NCBI GenBank assembly: GCA_045128735.1
Contig: JBGVRT010000052.1
Span: forward strand, 124,001-188,000
Reading direction: 5' to 3'
Length of the DNA: 64,000 nucleotides
Source of the DNA: RGIG8775 sp045128735
Lineage (GTDB): Bacteria; Bacillota; Clostridia; Oscillospirales; CAG-272
The notes below the pieces were generated by a model that searched no databases, was not told the DNA's origin, and worked only from the letters and a program-made list of their open reading frames with translations. Made by a program: the position numbers and the translations under genes. Shown piece by piece: positions 50,525 to 57,601 of the stretch (its first letter is position 1; each line of letters starts with the position of its first letter).

Positions 50525-50812
50525 TTACACGTTGACGCGGCGCCAGATGGCCTCGGTGGAGTCCGATCTGGTGGCCTTTTTGCGGCCGCAGGTCTCGACG
50601 ACGCCCATGTCCTTCAACTCGGTGAGGCGGGGCGCGACGTAGTTGCGGTTGAAGTACGGGATCTTGCCGGAGCTGACGAGCTCCTCGGTGATCTCGCTGA
50701 CGGTCATCTCTTTGTCGCCGAGTGTTTCGAGGATCAGGCGAGCGCGATCCTTCACTTTCGGAAGGACGGCCTCGTAGCTCTCGCGGCGCGTTTCTTTGGT
50801 TGTCTGGTTCAT
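50525..50812 (-). CDS. Winged-helix DNA-binding protein
   Basis: 95 residues. ARLILETLGDKEMTVSEITEELVSSGKIPYFNRNYVAPRLTELKDMGVVETCGRKK has the length and pattern of a winged helix, with recognition helix and wing. Probably a small transcription regulator of the early operon. Confidence 0.7.
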   Translation of the reverse strand: MNQTTKETRRESYEAVLPKVKDRARLILETLGDKEMTVSEITEELVSSGKIPYFNRNYVAPRLTELKDMGVVETCGRKKATRSDSTEAIWRRVNV

Positions 50813-50815
50813 GGT

Positions 50816-50998
50816 TTATCCTCCGTTTCTGGTTTTGGTTGGTTTGGTGTCGGTTTTCTTGCCGACTTCATACTCGGCGCCGTATCTCCGGCGGCCGCAC
50901 TCTGAGCAGGTGATCTTCTCCCTGCGGTGGGCGATCTTCTTGACGTCTTTGGTCTCGGCCAGCTTGATCGCACACGGGACGCACATTTCACACTTCAT
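50816..50998 (-). CDS. Small zinc-finger-like protein
   Basis: 60 residues: MKCEMCVPCAIKLAETKD with a second pair ITCSECGRRRYG, then a basic tail. Start at 50998 with AGGAGCG upstream. Function unknown. Confidence 0.65.
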   Translation of the reverse strand: MKCEMCVPCAIKLAETKDVKKIAHRREKITCSECGRRRYGAEYEVGKKTDTKPTKTRNGG

Positions 50999-51185
50999 GG
51001 CGCTCCTCCTTCTTCAGTTCTTTCCGGGCTTTGGCCATCAGCCACGCCCTGATGCACTTCTCGCAGGTCTTGTCGTCCGTGTAGACTCGGCGGCACTGCA
51101 TCGGACTCTCGTGCCGGCAGAGGCCGGCGGCCTGCATTATCTTGGCGGCGATCTTCACCGCTCTGGCTTCAGCTGTTTCCTTCAT
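50988..51185 (-). CDS. Small basic Cys-containing phage protein
   Basis: 65 residues, helical, with LCRHESPMQC and TCEKCIRAWL forming a possible Cys4 site. AAGGAGG before the ATG at 51185. Overlaps both neighbours. Not recognised. Confidence 0.6.
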   Translation of the reverse strand: MKETAEARAVKIAAKIMQAAGLCRHESPMQCRRVYTDDKTCEKCIRAWLMAKARKELKKEERHEV

Positions 51186-51387
51186 GGGTTTCCTCCTTCA
51201 GCTCGCAGCGGCCGGGCTCGGCGTAGGTGACGCTGTGGCCGCATTTGTCGAGCAGCTGCACGAAGCCGTGGCGCTCGCCTTTGTCGTTGTATCGGTACCC
51301 GGTTTCGGAGATCCGGAGGTACTCGATGCCCTGATATATGACCGGGAGGCGCTTCTGAGCTGCCTCGTCTGCTTCTCTGAGTGTCAT
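51169..51387 (-). CDS. Small hypothetical phage protein
   Basis: 72 residues. LPVIYQGIEYLRISETGYRYNDKGERHGFVQLLDKCGHSVTYAEP is beta-rich. Overlaps the RecU-like gene by ATGA. Not recognised. Confidence 0.65.
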   Translation of the reverse strand: MTLREADEAAQKRLPVIYQGIEYLRISETGYRYNDKGERHGFVQLLDKCGHSVTYAEPGRCELKEETHEGNS

Positions 51388-52022
51388 CGGCCCGATCCTT
51401 CCTTCTGGCAGTTCGGGCAGACGTGTGAGCCCTCTCCGGCGTACTGGCCGCAGCTGACGCAGATGTCAGGGAGCGAGAGAGGAGTGCCCGCCTCGTTGAT
51501 GTCGATGATCCCGTGCAGGATCTTCAGCACTCCAGAGGAGACCGGGATCCGGAACTGCTGCACGTCCCTCTCGGTGACGTACTTCCGGCCGTAGATCTCC
51601 TTCATGTTCTCCCAGACCTGCCACGGCACCCGGTAGAAGTGATCGAAGCCGAAGCAGAGGAGAACGAAGCAGAGAGCTCCGAGCTTCTGGTGATCTCTGA
51701 GGTCATCCATCTGCTCGTCAGTCAGGCGTTTGTGCTCGAAGCGGTCGCTGTCTGTCTGTTTCGCCTCGAAGCGGACGGAGCGGCCTCCGTACATTGTGCC
51801 GCAGAAGTCGACCTGCGCCTTCTTTGTGTAGCAGGCGAGGAACTGGCCGCGGGCGTTCGGTTTGCCGAGCGGCTTCATCGGCTCCGGGGTTTTGTTTGCC
51901 TTCAGGAGGCCTCTGTCAATATGCCAGCGCAGCGAGCCCTCGATCTGGTTCTCGAAGATCTCCCCGGCGATCCGAGCGCGGGCTCCGGCGATCTGGCGCT
52001 TGTAGCGTTGCTCGTCTGTCAT
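51384..52022 (-). CDS. RecU-like Holliday junction resolvase with C-terminal zinc knuckle
   Basis: 212 residues from the ATG at 52022. The N-terminal 50 residues are basic and helical. The nuclease core shows GQFLACYTKKAQVDFCGTMYGGRSVRFEAKQTD (Asp and Glu-x-Lys of the PD-(D/E)xK fold) and LGALCFVLLCFGFDHFYRVPWQVWENM, as in RecU-type resolvases. A C-terminal CVSCGQYAGEGSHVCPNC zinc ribbon is added. Resolves recombination intermediates during phage replication. Confidence 0.85.
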   Translation of the reverse strand: MTDEQRYKRQIAGARARIAGEIFENQIEGSLRWHIDRGLLKANKTPEPMKPLGKPNARGQFLACYTKKAQVDFCGTMYGGRSVRFEAKQTDSDRFEHKRLTDEQMDDLRDHQKLGALCFVLLCFGFDHFYRVPWQVWENMKEIYGRKYVTERDVQQFRIPVSSGVLKILHGIIDINEAGTPLSLPDICVSCGQYAGEGSHVCPNCQKEGSGR

Positions 52023-52603
52023 TCTTCGCGCCTCCTTCTCTTGGCCACGAGGATCTGGATCCTCTGGTGCTGTCGTTGAGCAGACTCTCCGGCCGCAGCC
52101 ACTCCGGGATCTCGCTGCCTCTCGTATCTTGCGATGCCGGCCGCGGTCGTCGGATTTTCCTGCGTCTCCTGAAGGATGTGCAGCGGGATCTTCAGCTCCT
52201 TGGCGATCGCCTCCATGCAGTGGAGTCTGACGGCTGCGTAGAGTCTGGCATCGAGCTCGTCGTGGCGCTCCGGTTTCTTCTTGCCGCTCAGGATCTCGTC
52301 GCCGTCGATGATCGGGATCCCGTGACGGATAGCGAGCGCGATCTCTGCCTGCATCCCTTCGCTCGGATGATCGAGACCGAACACCCAGACCTCGGAGCAC
52401 ATGAGGAGCAGCTGAGAGCCGGCCGCCATGGCCATGCTGCGCTCCTTGTCGTTTGTGTCGTCCATGAAGCGGGTGAAATAGAGGTGCGGGGTGATGGGTA
52501 TGTAGCCTTTTCTGAAGGCTGCGCGGCTGTATGTTGCCGCGTTGTCGATGTTTTTCTCGTAGTCTCCCCGGCATGGGGAGCAGATATAGACCAGTTTTTT
52601 CAT
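52019..52603 (-). CDS. Nucleoside 2-deoxyribosyltransferase-like (DUF4406-type) protein
   Basis: 194 residues. MKKLVYICSPCRGDYEKNIDNAATYSRAA, YIPITPHLYFTRFMDD, CSEVWVFGLDHPSEGMQAEIALAIRHGIPI is the Rossmann-like pattern of deoxyribosyltransferase relatives common in phages. May act on nucleotides. The C-terminal 45 residues are basic and probably disordered. Confidence 0.85.
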   Translation of the reverse strand: MKKLVYICSPCRGDYEKNIDNAATYSRAAFRKGYIPITPHLYFTRFMDDTNDKERSMAMAAGSQLLLMCSEVWVFGLDHPSEGMQAEIALAIRHGIPIIDGDEILSGKKKPERHDELDARLYAAVRLHCMEAIAKELKIPLHILQETQENPTTAAGIARYERQRDPGVAAAGESAQRQHQRIQILVAKRRRREE

Positions 52604-53283
52604 GTTTCCTCCGTTCCTGAAGTGAGGGCCGGGCGCTCTCCGAGATCCTCCAGCAGTCGCTCGTGTTGGCGGTGCCAGAGTCTGTCATATTCGAGATCCT
52701 TCTCCTCGCGTCTTGTTCTTGCTGCTGCCAGCTGCGCGACGCCGCCGGTGGTCAGCTGTTGCTTGACTGTGTTGATGCTGCCGAGCAGCGAGGTGGAGCA
52801 GCAGGCGTCCTGCCGGGCTCTCTCGTATGCTGGGCGATATAGATCCATGAAGGCCACGCGATCCATGCCGTCTTTGTTGCCTCCGTAGCTTCCGCGGTGC
52901 AGTTGGTAGAGTGTGTGCCAGCCGATCGCGTCCACGGTCTGAGCTATGAGTGGCGGCAGGTTCCGGTGTGCGTCTCCGTGGTTGTACTCTCCGACCGCAT
53001 AGAGCAGATCGCTGACAGCGGCCCACGCCTGATCGGGTGGTATCAGATCGGGGTGAGTGATGTCGGCCATTATCTCGCGGATCTCCGCGATGCTCGGCGG
53101 CCACTTGTTCGTCATGATGTGCTTCTTGACTGCGAGGCCGACGATCGCGCTGTCGTCATCGGCGAACAGCGAGGCCCACATGTTGACCATTCCCTCGACC
53201 TGACTGTCGTCTTTGAATTTGTCGAAGTTCGGGTAGGCCGCGATCAGTATGCCGAACAGACTGATCGTCTCCTTCTTTGTCAC
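52600..53283 (-). CDS. Replicative helicase loader/inhibitor
   Basis: 227 residues. FGILIAAYPNFDKFKDDSQVEGMVNMWASLFADDDSAIVGLAVKKHIMTNKWPPSIAEIREIMA matches the helicase loader/inhibitor family of Gram-positive phages (G39P-like N-terminal domain). Encoded immediately after the initiator gene with an ATGA overlap, the usual initiator-loader pair. Confidence 0.88.
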   Translation of the reverse strand: MTKKETISLFGILIAAYPNFDKFKDDSQVEGMVNMWASLFADDDSAIVGLAVKKHIMTNKWPPSIAEIREIMADITHPDLIPPDQAWAAVSDLLYAVGEYNHGDAHRNLPPLIAQTVDAIGWHTLYQLHRGSYGGNKDGMDRVAFMDLYRPAYERARQDACCSTSLLGSINTVKQQLTTGGVAQLAAARTRREEKDLEYDRLWHRQHERLLEDLGERPALTSGTEET

Positions 53284-54134
53284 TCGTCGTCACCTCCTTC
53301 GGCCGCGTACATTTCGCGGAGCTTGTTCAGCATCCCGCTCGTGCCGGTTGCCGGCTGAGCAGCTGCTCCGGACGTCTCGACGGGCTCGTCGTCCCATCTG
53401 CCTTGGTTCAGCCACGTGAGCGGGTTCGGTATGAAGCGGCCACCCTCTCGCTGCCACTGCTCGGACGCCTTCTGCTTTGTCAGCGTCTCCATGATCTGAG
53501 TGAACAGCTCGGTGGTGGGCTTCAGCTTCATCCATGCCTTCTGGCATCCTGCTTTTCCGACCTTCTTCGGGTATGCCTTCCAGAACTCGGCGAAGCGTCT
53601 CTCCTGAAGGGGCGGCTCGCCGGCCGGTTGGTGCGGTTCTGTCCGGTCAGGTTCGGTACTGTCGGTGTTGTTGGTTTGGTTGGTACGGTTGGTAGGGTTG
53701 GTTACGAAAGAAGCGCTCGGAGTTTCGTCGCTTTCCTCGTCGTTTCCGTCGGAACTCCGACGGATAGACGAAGGAACACCAGCGGCTTCTGCCGCGGCTC
53801 GCTTTCTGGCGCGGTCTTTCGCGCGTCTTTCCAGTAATTTGCCGGCGTACTCGGCCCAGTCGTGAATGACGAGGCCGTCGTCGGTGTCGTCTATGTAGCC
53901 AGAGGAGAGCAGCGCCTCGACGAGCTGATCAGCATCGCCTTCCCACTGCATCGCGTCGGCTATGTCCTCGGCGTCGTATTTGTCGAGGACTCCGTCCTGA
54001 GCGAAGTCGAGAGCCCACCACCAGAGGTAGTGCAGATGTCCGACTGCTGCCGGAAGGCTCACGCCGAGCAGGCGGGCCAGCTTTTTCGTCTTAGGATGCC
54101 GGCCGACTTCCTGATGGCTTTCGATCCATGCCAT
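53280..54134 (-). CDS. Phage replication initiator-like protein
   Basis: 284 residues. The N-terminal winged-helix part (HPKTKKLARLLGVSLPAAVGHLHYLWWWALD, LVEALLSSGYIDDTDDGLVIHDW) is followed by an Asn/Thr-rich linker (about 145-165) and a C-terminal DnaD-like segment (FAEFWKAYPKKVGKAGCQKAW, GRFIPNPLTWLNQGRWDDE). The linker is encoded by tandem 9-bp repeats that may be the replication origin. Followed by the helicase loader gene. Confidence 0.88.
   Translation of the reverse strand: MAWIESHQEVGRHPKTKKLARLLGVSLPAAVGHLHYLWWWALDFAQDGVLDKYDAEDIADAMQWEGDADQLVEALLSSGYIDDTDDGLVIHDWAEYAGKLLERRAKDRARKRAAAEAAGVPSSIRRSSDGNDEESDETPSASFVTNPTNRTNQTNNTDSTEPDRTEPHQPAGEPPLQERRFAEFWKAYPKKVGKAGCQKAWMKLKPTTELFTQIMETLTKQKASEQWQREGGRFIPNPLTWLNQGRWDDEPVETSGAAAQPATGTSGMLNKLREMYAAEGGDDE
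53678..53704. repeat. Three tandem 9-bp repeats within the initiator gene, candidate origin iterons
   Basis: GGTTGGTAC, GGTTGGTAG and GGTTGGTTA are contiguous (53678-53686, 53687-53695, 53696-53704), with further GGTT/GTTG-rich sequence to the left (53651-53677). Phages such as lambda keep origin iterons inside the initiator gene. Alternatively the repeats only reflect the Asn-Thr linker. Confidence 0.5.
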
Positions 54135-54152
54135 GGTGGCACCTCCTCTCGC

Positions 54153-54572
54153 TTAAAACGGCAGATCCCCGTCGTTCGGTATCTCCACGAAGTCACCGGC
54201 GCCAGTGTCCGGTGCTGCATAGCTCTGACCGTCAGAGCTCTGGTCGTTGTCTTTCTTGCTGTCCGCGAAGAACACGGAGTCCACGCGGAGCTCTGTGACC
54301 TTGTGCGTGACGTCGTTCTTGTCCTTGTAGGTTCTGGGCTTCGGACGTCCCTCCACGATGACCATGCGGCCCTTCGTGAGGTATTTGCTCACGAACTCAG
54401 CGCGAGGGCCCCATGCGACGCAGTCGATGAAGTCCGTGGCGCGGGATCCGTCCTCGCGTTTGATGTCCTCGTCTGAGGCGATGGTGAAGCTACACACCGG
54501 CGTGCCGCCGGGCGTCATCTTCAGTTCCGGGTGGGCCGTCAGGCGGCCCTGAGTGATCTGTTTATTCAGCAT
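54153..54572 (-). CDS. ssb: Single-stranded DNA-binding protein
   Basis: 139 residues. OB-fold N-terminus (MLNKQITQGRLTAHPELKMTPGGTPVCSFTIASDED, ATDFIDCVAWGPRAEFVSKYLTKGRMVIVEGR), then a Gln/Ser-rich linker and the acidic tip DGDLPF used to recruit partner proteins. Overlaps the ERF gene by 11 nt, forming a recombination unit. Confidence 0.96.
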   Translation of the reverse strand: MLNKQITQGRLTAHPELKMTPGGTPVCSFTIASDEDIKREDGSRATDFIDCVAWGPRAEFVSKYLTKGRMVIVEGRPKPRTYKDKNDVTHKVTELRVDSVFFADSKKDNDQSSDGQSYAAPDTGAGDFVEIPNDGDLPF

Positions 54573-55428
54573 CTTGCTGTTCCTCCTTCTTCTTGGCCGC
54601 TGCTGCGTCGAGGGACGCGCAGATCTCGTCGTACTGTGCGCGAGTCAGGTCGGCCGGGTTGTCGTGGTTGTACTTCTCGCGGATCCGGTTGTCGGTCGCT
54701 TCTTTGGTCATGCCGCAGGCCTCGGCTTTCTTATAGAGCCGGTTGAGCTGGGCATCTGAGAGTCCGGTGCCTCTCTGAGAGCTCTGTGAGCCGTTTCTGG
54801 CGCTTTGCTGTCTCGGTTGTCCGTTTCCTCCGCCTTGCGGCTGCGGCGCGTTCTGGCGGCCATTCTGGCCCGCAGGAGGGGCGTCAGAGCTGTGGTCACT
54901 GTTGTCTGGATCGTCCTCGCCTTGGTCGATGTTGAATTTCTCGAACAGATAATACTTCAGGCAGTACGTCCACGCGGATCCCTTCGCCTTGTCCGGGCCG
55001 CCGTCGTTGGTTCCGAGAGCGTGGAGGGTGATCTCCAGCGTCTCCTCCGGGTTGTCGACGTTGATCCAGCGGAGAGTGATGTCTGCCTCGTACACCCAGA
55101 CGACGCGGTCGCCGTTCTTGGTGCGCTGGATGAAGCTGTCGTAGAACTTGGCGTCGCCGTTGTCATAGTGCCGGGTGGCCTCCTCCTTGACGATGTCCCA
55201 GTCGACGCCCCACTCGTTCATGGCCGGCGCCAGAAGTTCATAAACGTCGAAGATCTTGGCGAACTTATACTTGACGCCGTCGCTGTGCTGCTTCTTGATG
55301 ATCTCCGGGCAGGCACGTCTGAGCTCGACGAACTTCTGGGCGAGGTTCATGCTCTTGACGTCCTTCTTCGGAGCGGTTGCTTTCTTTTCCTCTGCCGGCT
55401 CTGCTGCCGGCGTTTTTGTTGCTGCCAT
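54562..55428 (-). CDS. ERF family single-strand annealing protein
   Basis: 288 residues. FVELRRACPEIIKKQHSDGVKYKFAKIFDVYELLAPAMNEWGV and GTNDGGPDKAKGSAWTYCLKYYLFEKFNIDQGEDDPD are diagnostic of the ERF family of phage recombinases. The C-terminal tail has a Gln/Asn-rich linker and a final helical domain. Promotes annealing in phage recombination; works with the adjacent SSB and the Gam-like protein. Confidence 0.94.
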   Translation of the reverse strand: MAATKTPAAEPAEEKKATAPKKDVKSMNLAQKFVELRRACPEIIKKQHSDGVKYKFAKIFDVYELLAPAMNEWGVDWDIVKEEATRHYDNGDAKFYDSFIQRTKNGDRVVWVYEADITLRWINVDNPEETLEITLHALGTNDGGPDKAKGSAWTYCLKYYLFEKFNIDQGEDDPDNSDHSSDAPPAGQNGRQNAPQPQGGGNGQPRQQSARNGSQSSQRGTGLSDAQLNRLYKKAEACGMTKEATDNRIREKYNHDNPADLTRAQYDEICASLDAAAAKKKEEQQDAE

Positions 55429-55441
55429 GTCTGTCCTCCTC

Positions 55442-56233
55442 TCAGAACTTCACCGAGAACGCCGCAGGCACCTCGACGACGTCAATGCCTTCGATGATCT
55501 CGCCGGTGTCGGGCATCATCGCGACCGTGCCGACCATTTCGATCTGCTTCTTCAGCTCTCCCCACATGGCCTTGGTCTCGACTTTGATCAGATCCTCGCG
55601 GCCGGCAGCTCTGAGCCACGCCACGAGCTTCTCGTCGTCGGGCTGGAGCTTGATCCCGGCCGGCTTCTTGACGAGCTGGCCGTTCAAGAGTCGGTAGGAC
55701 TCGGTGCCGGTCTTGGTTTTCTTGTGTGGTACGGTCTCGAAGAACTCAGCGAGCATCGAGGTCAGGAAGCTGGTGTTCTGCTCGTAGCGGCGGTCGGCCT
55801 TCGTGATCTGATCGGTCAGGCGAGCGATCTCCTGCTGAGCGAGGGCGACGATGCGGTCGTGCTCGTCTTTTTCGAGCTTGATCTTCTTCAGAGCCCAGTC
55901 GGCACATCCGTCGTCCGTGATCCTCCAGCGCTGGCTCTGCTGCTCCTCGCCGGGATCCACGTCGCCGGGAAGGACGAGGTCGTCGATCGAGTCGAGACTG
56001 AGAGCTTCGCCTTCAGGTTCGGGCGGTTCGACCGCGGGATCCTGCGCCTCGGTTTCTGCTGCGGCGTCTGTCTGCCCCTCTGTGGGCTCTGTATTTGCCG
56101 TTTTGCTGGGTGCTTCTTCTGCGGGGTATTCTCGCCCGCCTTCGGCCGTTTCGACGCTCTGTGCGTCATTCTGGGCCGCCTGCGCGGCCTTCTTTGCTTC
56201 TTCAGCTGCTTCGGTTTTCTTTTTGGTTGCCAT
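55442..56233 (-). CDS. Gam-like host-nuclease inhibitor family protein
   Basis: 263 residues. A disordered acidic N-terminus (about 1-95) precedes a Gam/Gp157-like core: DDGCADWALKKIKLEKDEHDRIVALAQQEIARLTDQI, NTSFLTSMLAEFFETVPHKKTKTG, YRLLNGQLVKKPAG. Members bind DNA ends and block RecBCD/AddAB-type nucleases. Position before ERF fits. Its AAQNDAQSV segment is shared with the holin-like gene at the other end of the prophage. Confidence 0.85.
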   Translation of the reverse strand: MATKKKTEAAEEAKKAAQAAQNDAQSVETAEGGREYPAEEAPSKTANTEPTEGQTDAAAETEAQDPAVEPPEPEGEALSLDSIDDLVLPGDVDPGEEQQSQRWRITDDGCADWALKKIKLEKDEHDRIVALAQQEIARLTDQITKADRRYEQNTSFLTSMLAEFFETVPHKKTKTGTESYRLLNGQLVKKPAGIKLQPDDEKLVAWLRAAGREDLIKVETKAMWGELKKQIEMVGTVAMMPDTGEIIEGIDVVEVPAAFSVKF

Positions 56234-56234
56234 G

Positions 56235-56870
56235 TTATTCTGCCTCCTTGAAAAATTTGTGGTTTGCTATCTCGATCACGAACGTCTGAGACTCGTGGAA
56301 CTCGCTCTTGACGATCGCGGGGTTGTAGAAGTAGATGATCGGCTCCTCGGTGATGCCTTCACCTCGGTCGAACACGGCCGCCACTGCCTCGCGGACGCTG
56401 CGGGTGGGCTCGACTCGTGCGCTGGTGTACTTGTATTTCTTGATCGCCTGCTCCGGGGTGATATCATCCTTCAGGCAGGCGTTCAGGATGCACTGCGCGA
56501 CGGCCACCTGCCCGTCGTAGGGTTCGCCGCGTGACTCAGCTGAGACGACCTGCTCGATCAGTGTGCGCTGCTCTGGAGTCAGAGCGAAGAACACGGCAGG
56601 CATCTGAGGCGTCTCTGTGGCCTCGTTTTTGCCCGTTCCCGGCGTTTGCGTGAGTTGGCCGGCTGTTTGTCCCGGTGTGGAGATCGCGGGCTTCTGGGCG
56701 TCTCTGGCGCCGCTCACGGCGAGCGTGATCGCCATGATGACCAGAACGATCACCGCGAGGGCGATGGCTGCGAAGATGCAGCGATTGATGATGTAGGGCT
56801 TGATCCTGCGGCGGCGTCTCTTATAGGCCGGACGGGCCGAGGGTGTGGTTCTTACGTTTGCAGTCTGCAT
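56235..56870 (-). CDS. Membrane-anchored SleB-like cell wall hydrolase
   Basis: 211 residues. A basic N-terminus and one transmembrane segment (CIFAAIALAVIVLVIMAITLAV, about 32-53), a Pro/Thr linker, then a SleB/hydrolase-2 type lytic domain (LIEQVVSAESRGEPYDGQVAVAQCILNACL with the catalytic Glu in SAESRG, PIIYFYNPAIVKSEFHESQTFVIEIANHKFF). A cell-wall enzyme anchored outside the membrane but encoded among replication genes, away from the lysis cassette. Possible roles are germination/sporulation interaction or superinfection exclusion. Confidence 0.88.
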   Translation of the reverse strand: MQTANVRTTPSARPAYKRRRRRIKPYIINRCIFAAIALAVIVLVIMAITLAVSGARDAQKPAISTPGQTAGQLTQTPGTGKNEATETPQMPAVFFALTPEQRTLIEQVVSAESRGEPYDGQVAVAQCILNACLKDDITPEQAIKKYKYTSARVEPTRSVREAVAAVFDRGEGITEEPIIYFYNPAIVKSEFHESQTFVIEIANHKFFKEAE

Positions 56871-56872
56871 GT

Positions 56873-57601
56873 TTACCTCCTATTTTTGACCAGCGCCGGG
56901 AGCGTCAGGTGCTCCGGTCGCCTGAACTTTGTGAAGTCCTGCGCGTGGTATGTGATGCCGGCGATCTTCTCGCCGCTGATCCCGTACTTCTGGTTGTAGC
57001 CGAACACGTTGACGTAGGTGTGGAGATCCTCGCGTTCCGCGTCCATGGCCTTCAGCACTTCGAGCAGGGCGCAGGTGTCGTCGATCGCTCGGTGGCTGTT
57101 CTTGACCTTGTTTTCGAGCTTGTAGTGGGTGATCGCCGCCTCCAGTTTGTGAGGGTACGGCGCCCGGTCTTTGTAGACCGTCAGAGTGTCGAGAAAGGCG
57201 AGCTCCACGCCGAGCCGGTGCCCTCTGAGGAGCTGCCTGACGAATAGCAGGTCGAACTGCGCGTTGTGAGCTGCGAGGAGCACCCGGCGGCAGAGGTCAG
57301 GGCGTCCGGTGATCAGCTGATGGAAGCGGGCGGCCACGTCGGCCTCTGCCTTGCCTTCTTCCTGAAGCATCGCGTCGGTGATGTGGGTGAGCTCGACGAT
57401 CTTCGGATCCAGAAGCTCGCCCTCCGGGAGCTTGATGAAGTCGTCCATGCTGTCGGCGATCCTCGGCAGGCCGCTCCCGGCTGCTTCGACTCGGATGGCC
57501 GCGAGCTCGATGATCTGGTTCTTTTCTGCGTCGAGGCCGCTGGTCTCGGTGTCGAAGATCACGACCGCGTCGTAGGTTCTGAGGAGTGTCTGGAGGTTCA
57601 T
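56873..57601 (-). CDS. DEDDh 3'-5' exonuclease (DnaQ-like)
   Basis: 242 residues. The three exonuclease motifs are VVIFDTETSGLD (about 13-24), LLAAHNAQFDLLFVRQ (about 110) and NSHRAIDDTCALLEV (about 168, the His of DEDDh). Degrades single-stranded DNA 3'-5', perhaps for recombination or proofreading. Its start overlaps the stop of the second DGR variable protein as ATGA, with its ribosome site (GGAGGAGG) inside that gene. Confidence 0.95.
   Translation of the reverse strand: MNLQTLLRTYDAVVIFDTETSGLDAEKNQIIELAAIRVEAAGSGLPRIADSMDDFIKLPEGELLDPKIVELTHITDAMLQEEGKAEADVAARFHQLITGRPDLCRRVLLAAHNAQFDLLFVRQLLRGHRLGVELAFLDTLTVYKDRAPYPHKLEAAITHYKLENKVKNSHRAIDDTCALLEVLKAMDAEREDLHTYVNVFGYNQKYGISGEKIAGITYHAQDFTKFRRPEHLTLPALVKNRR

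Noticed and set aside
53640..53705. CRISPR array
   Set aside because: The repeats are 9 bp, contiguous, without spacers and inside a coding gene. No repeat-spacer structure or cas gene was seen anywhere in the window.
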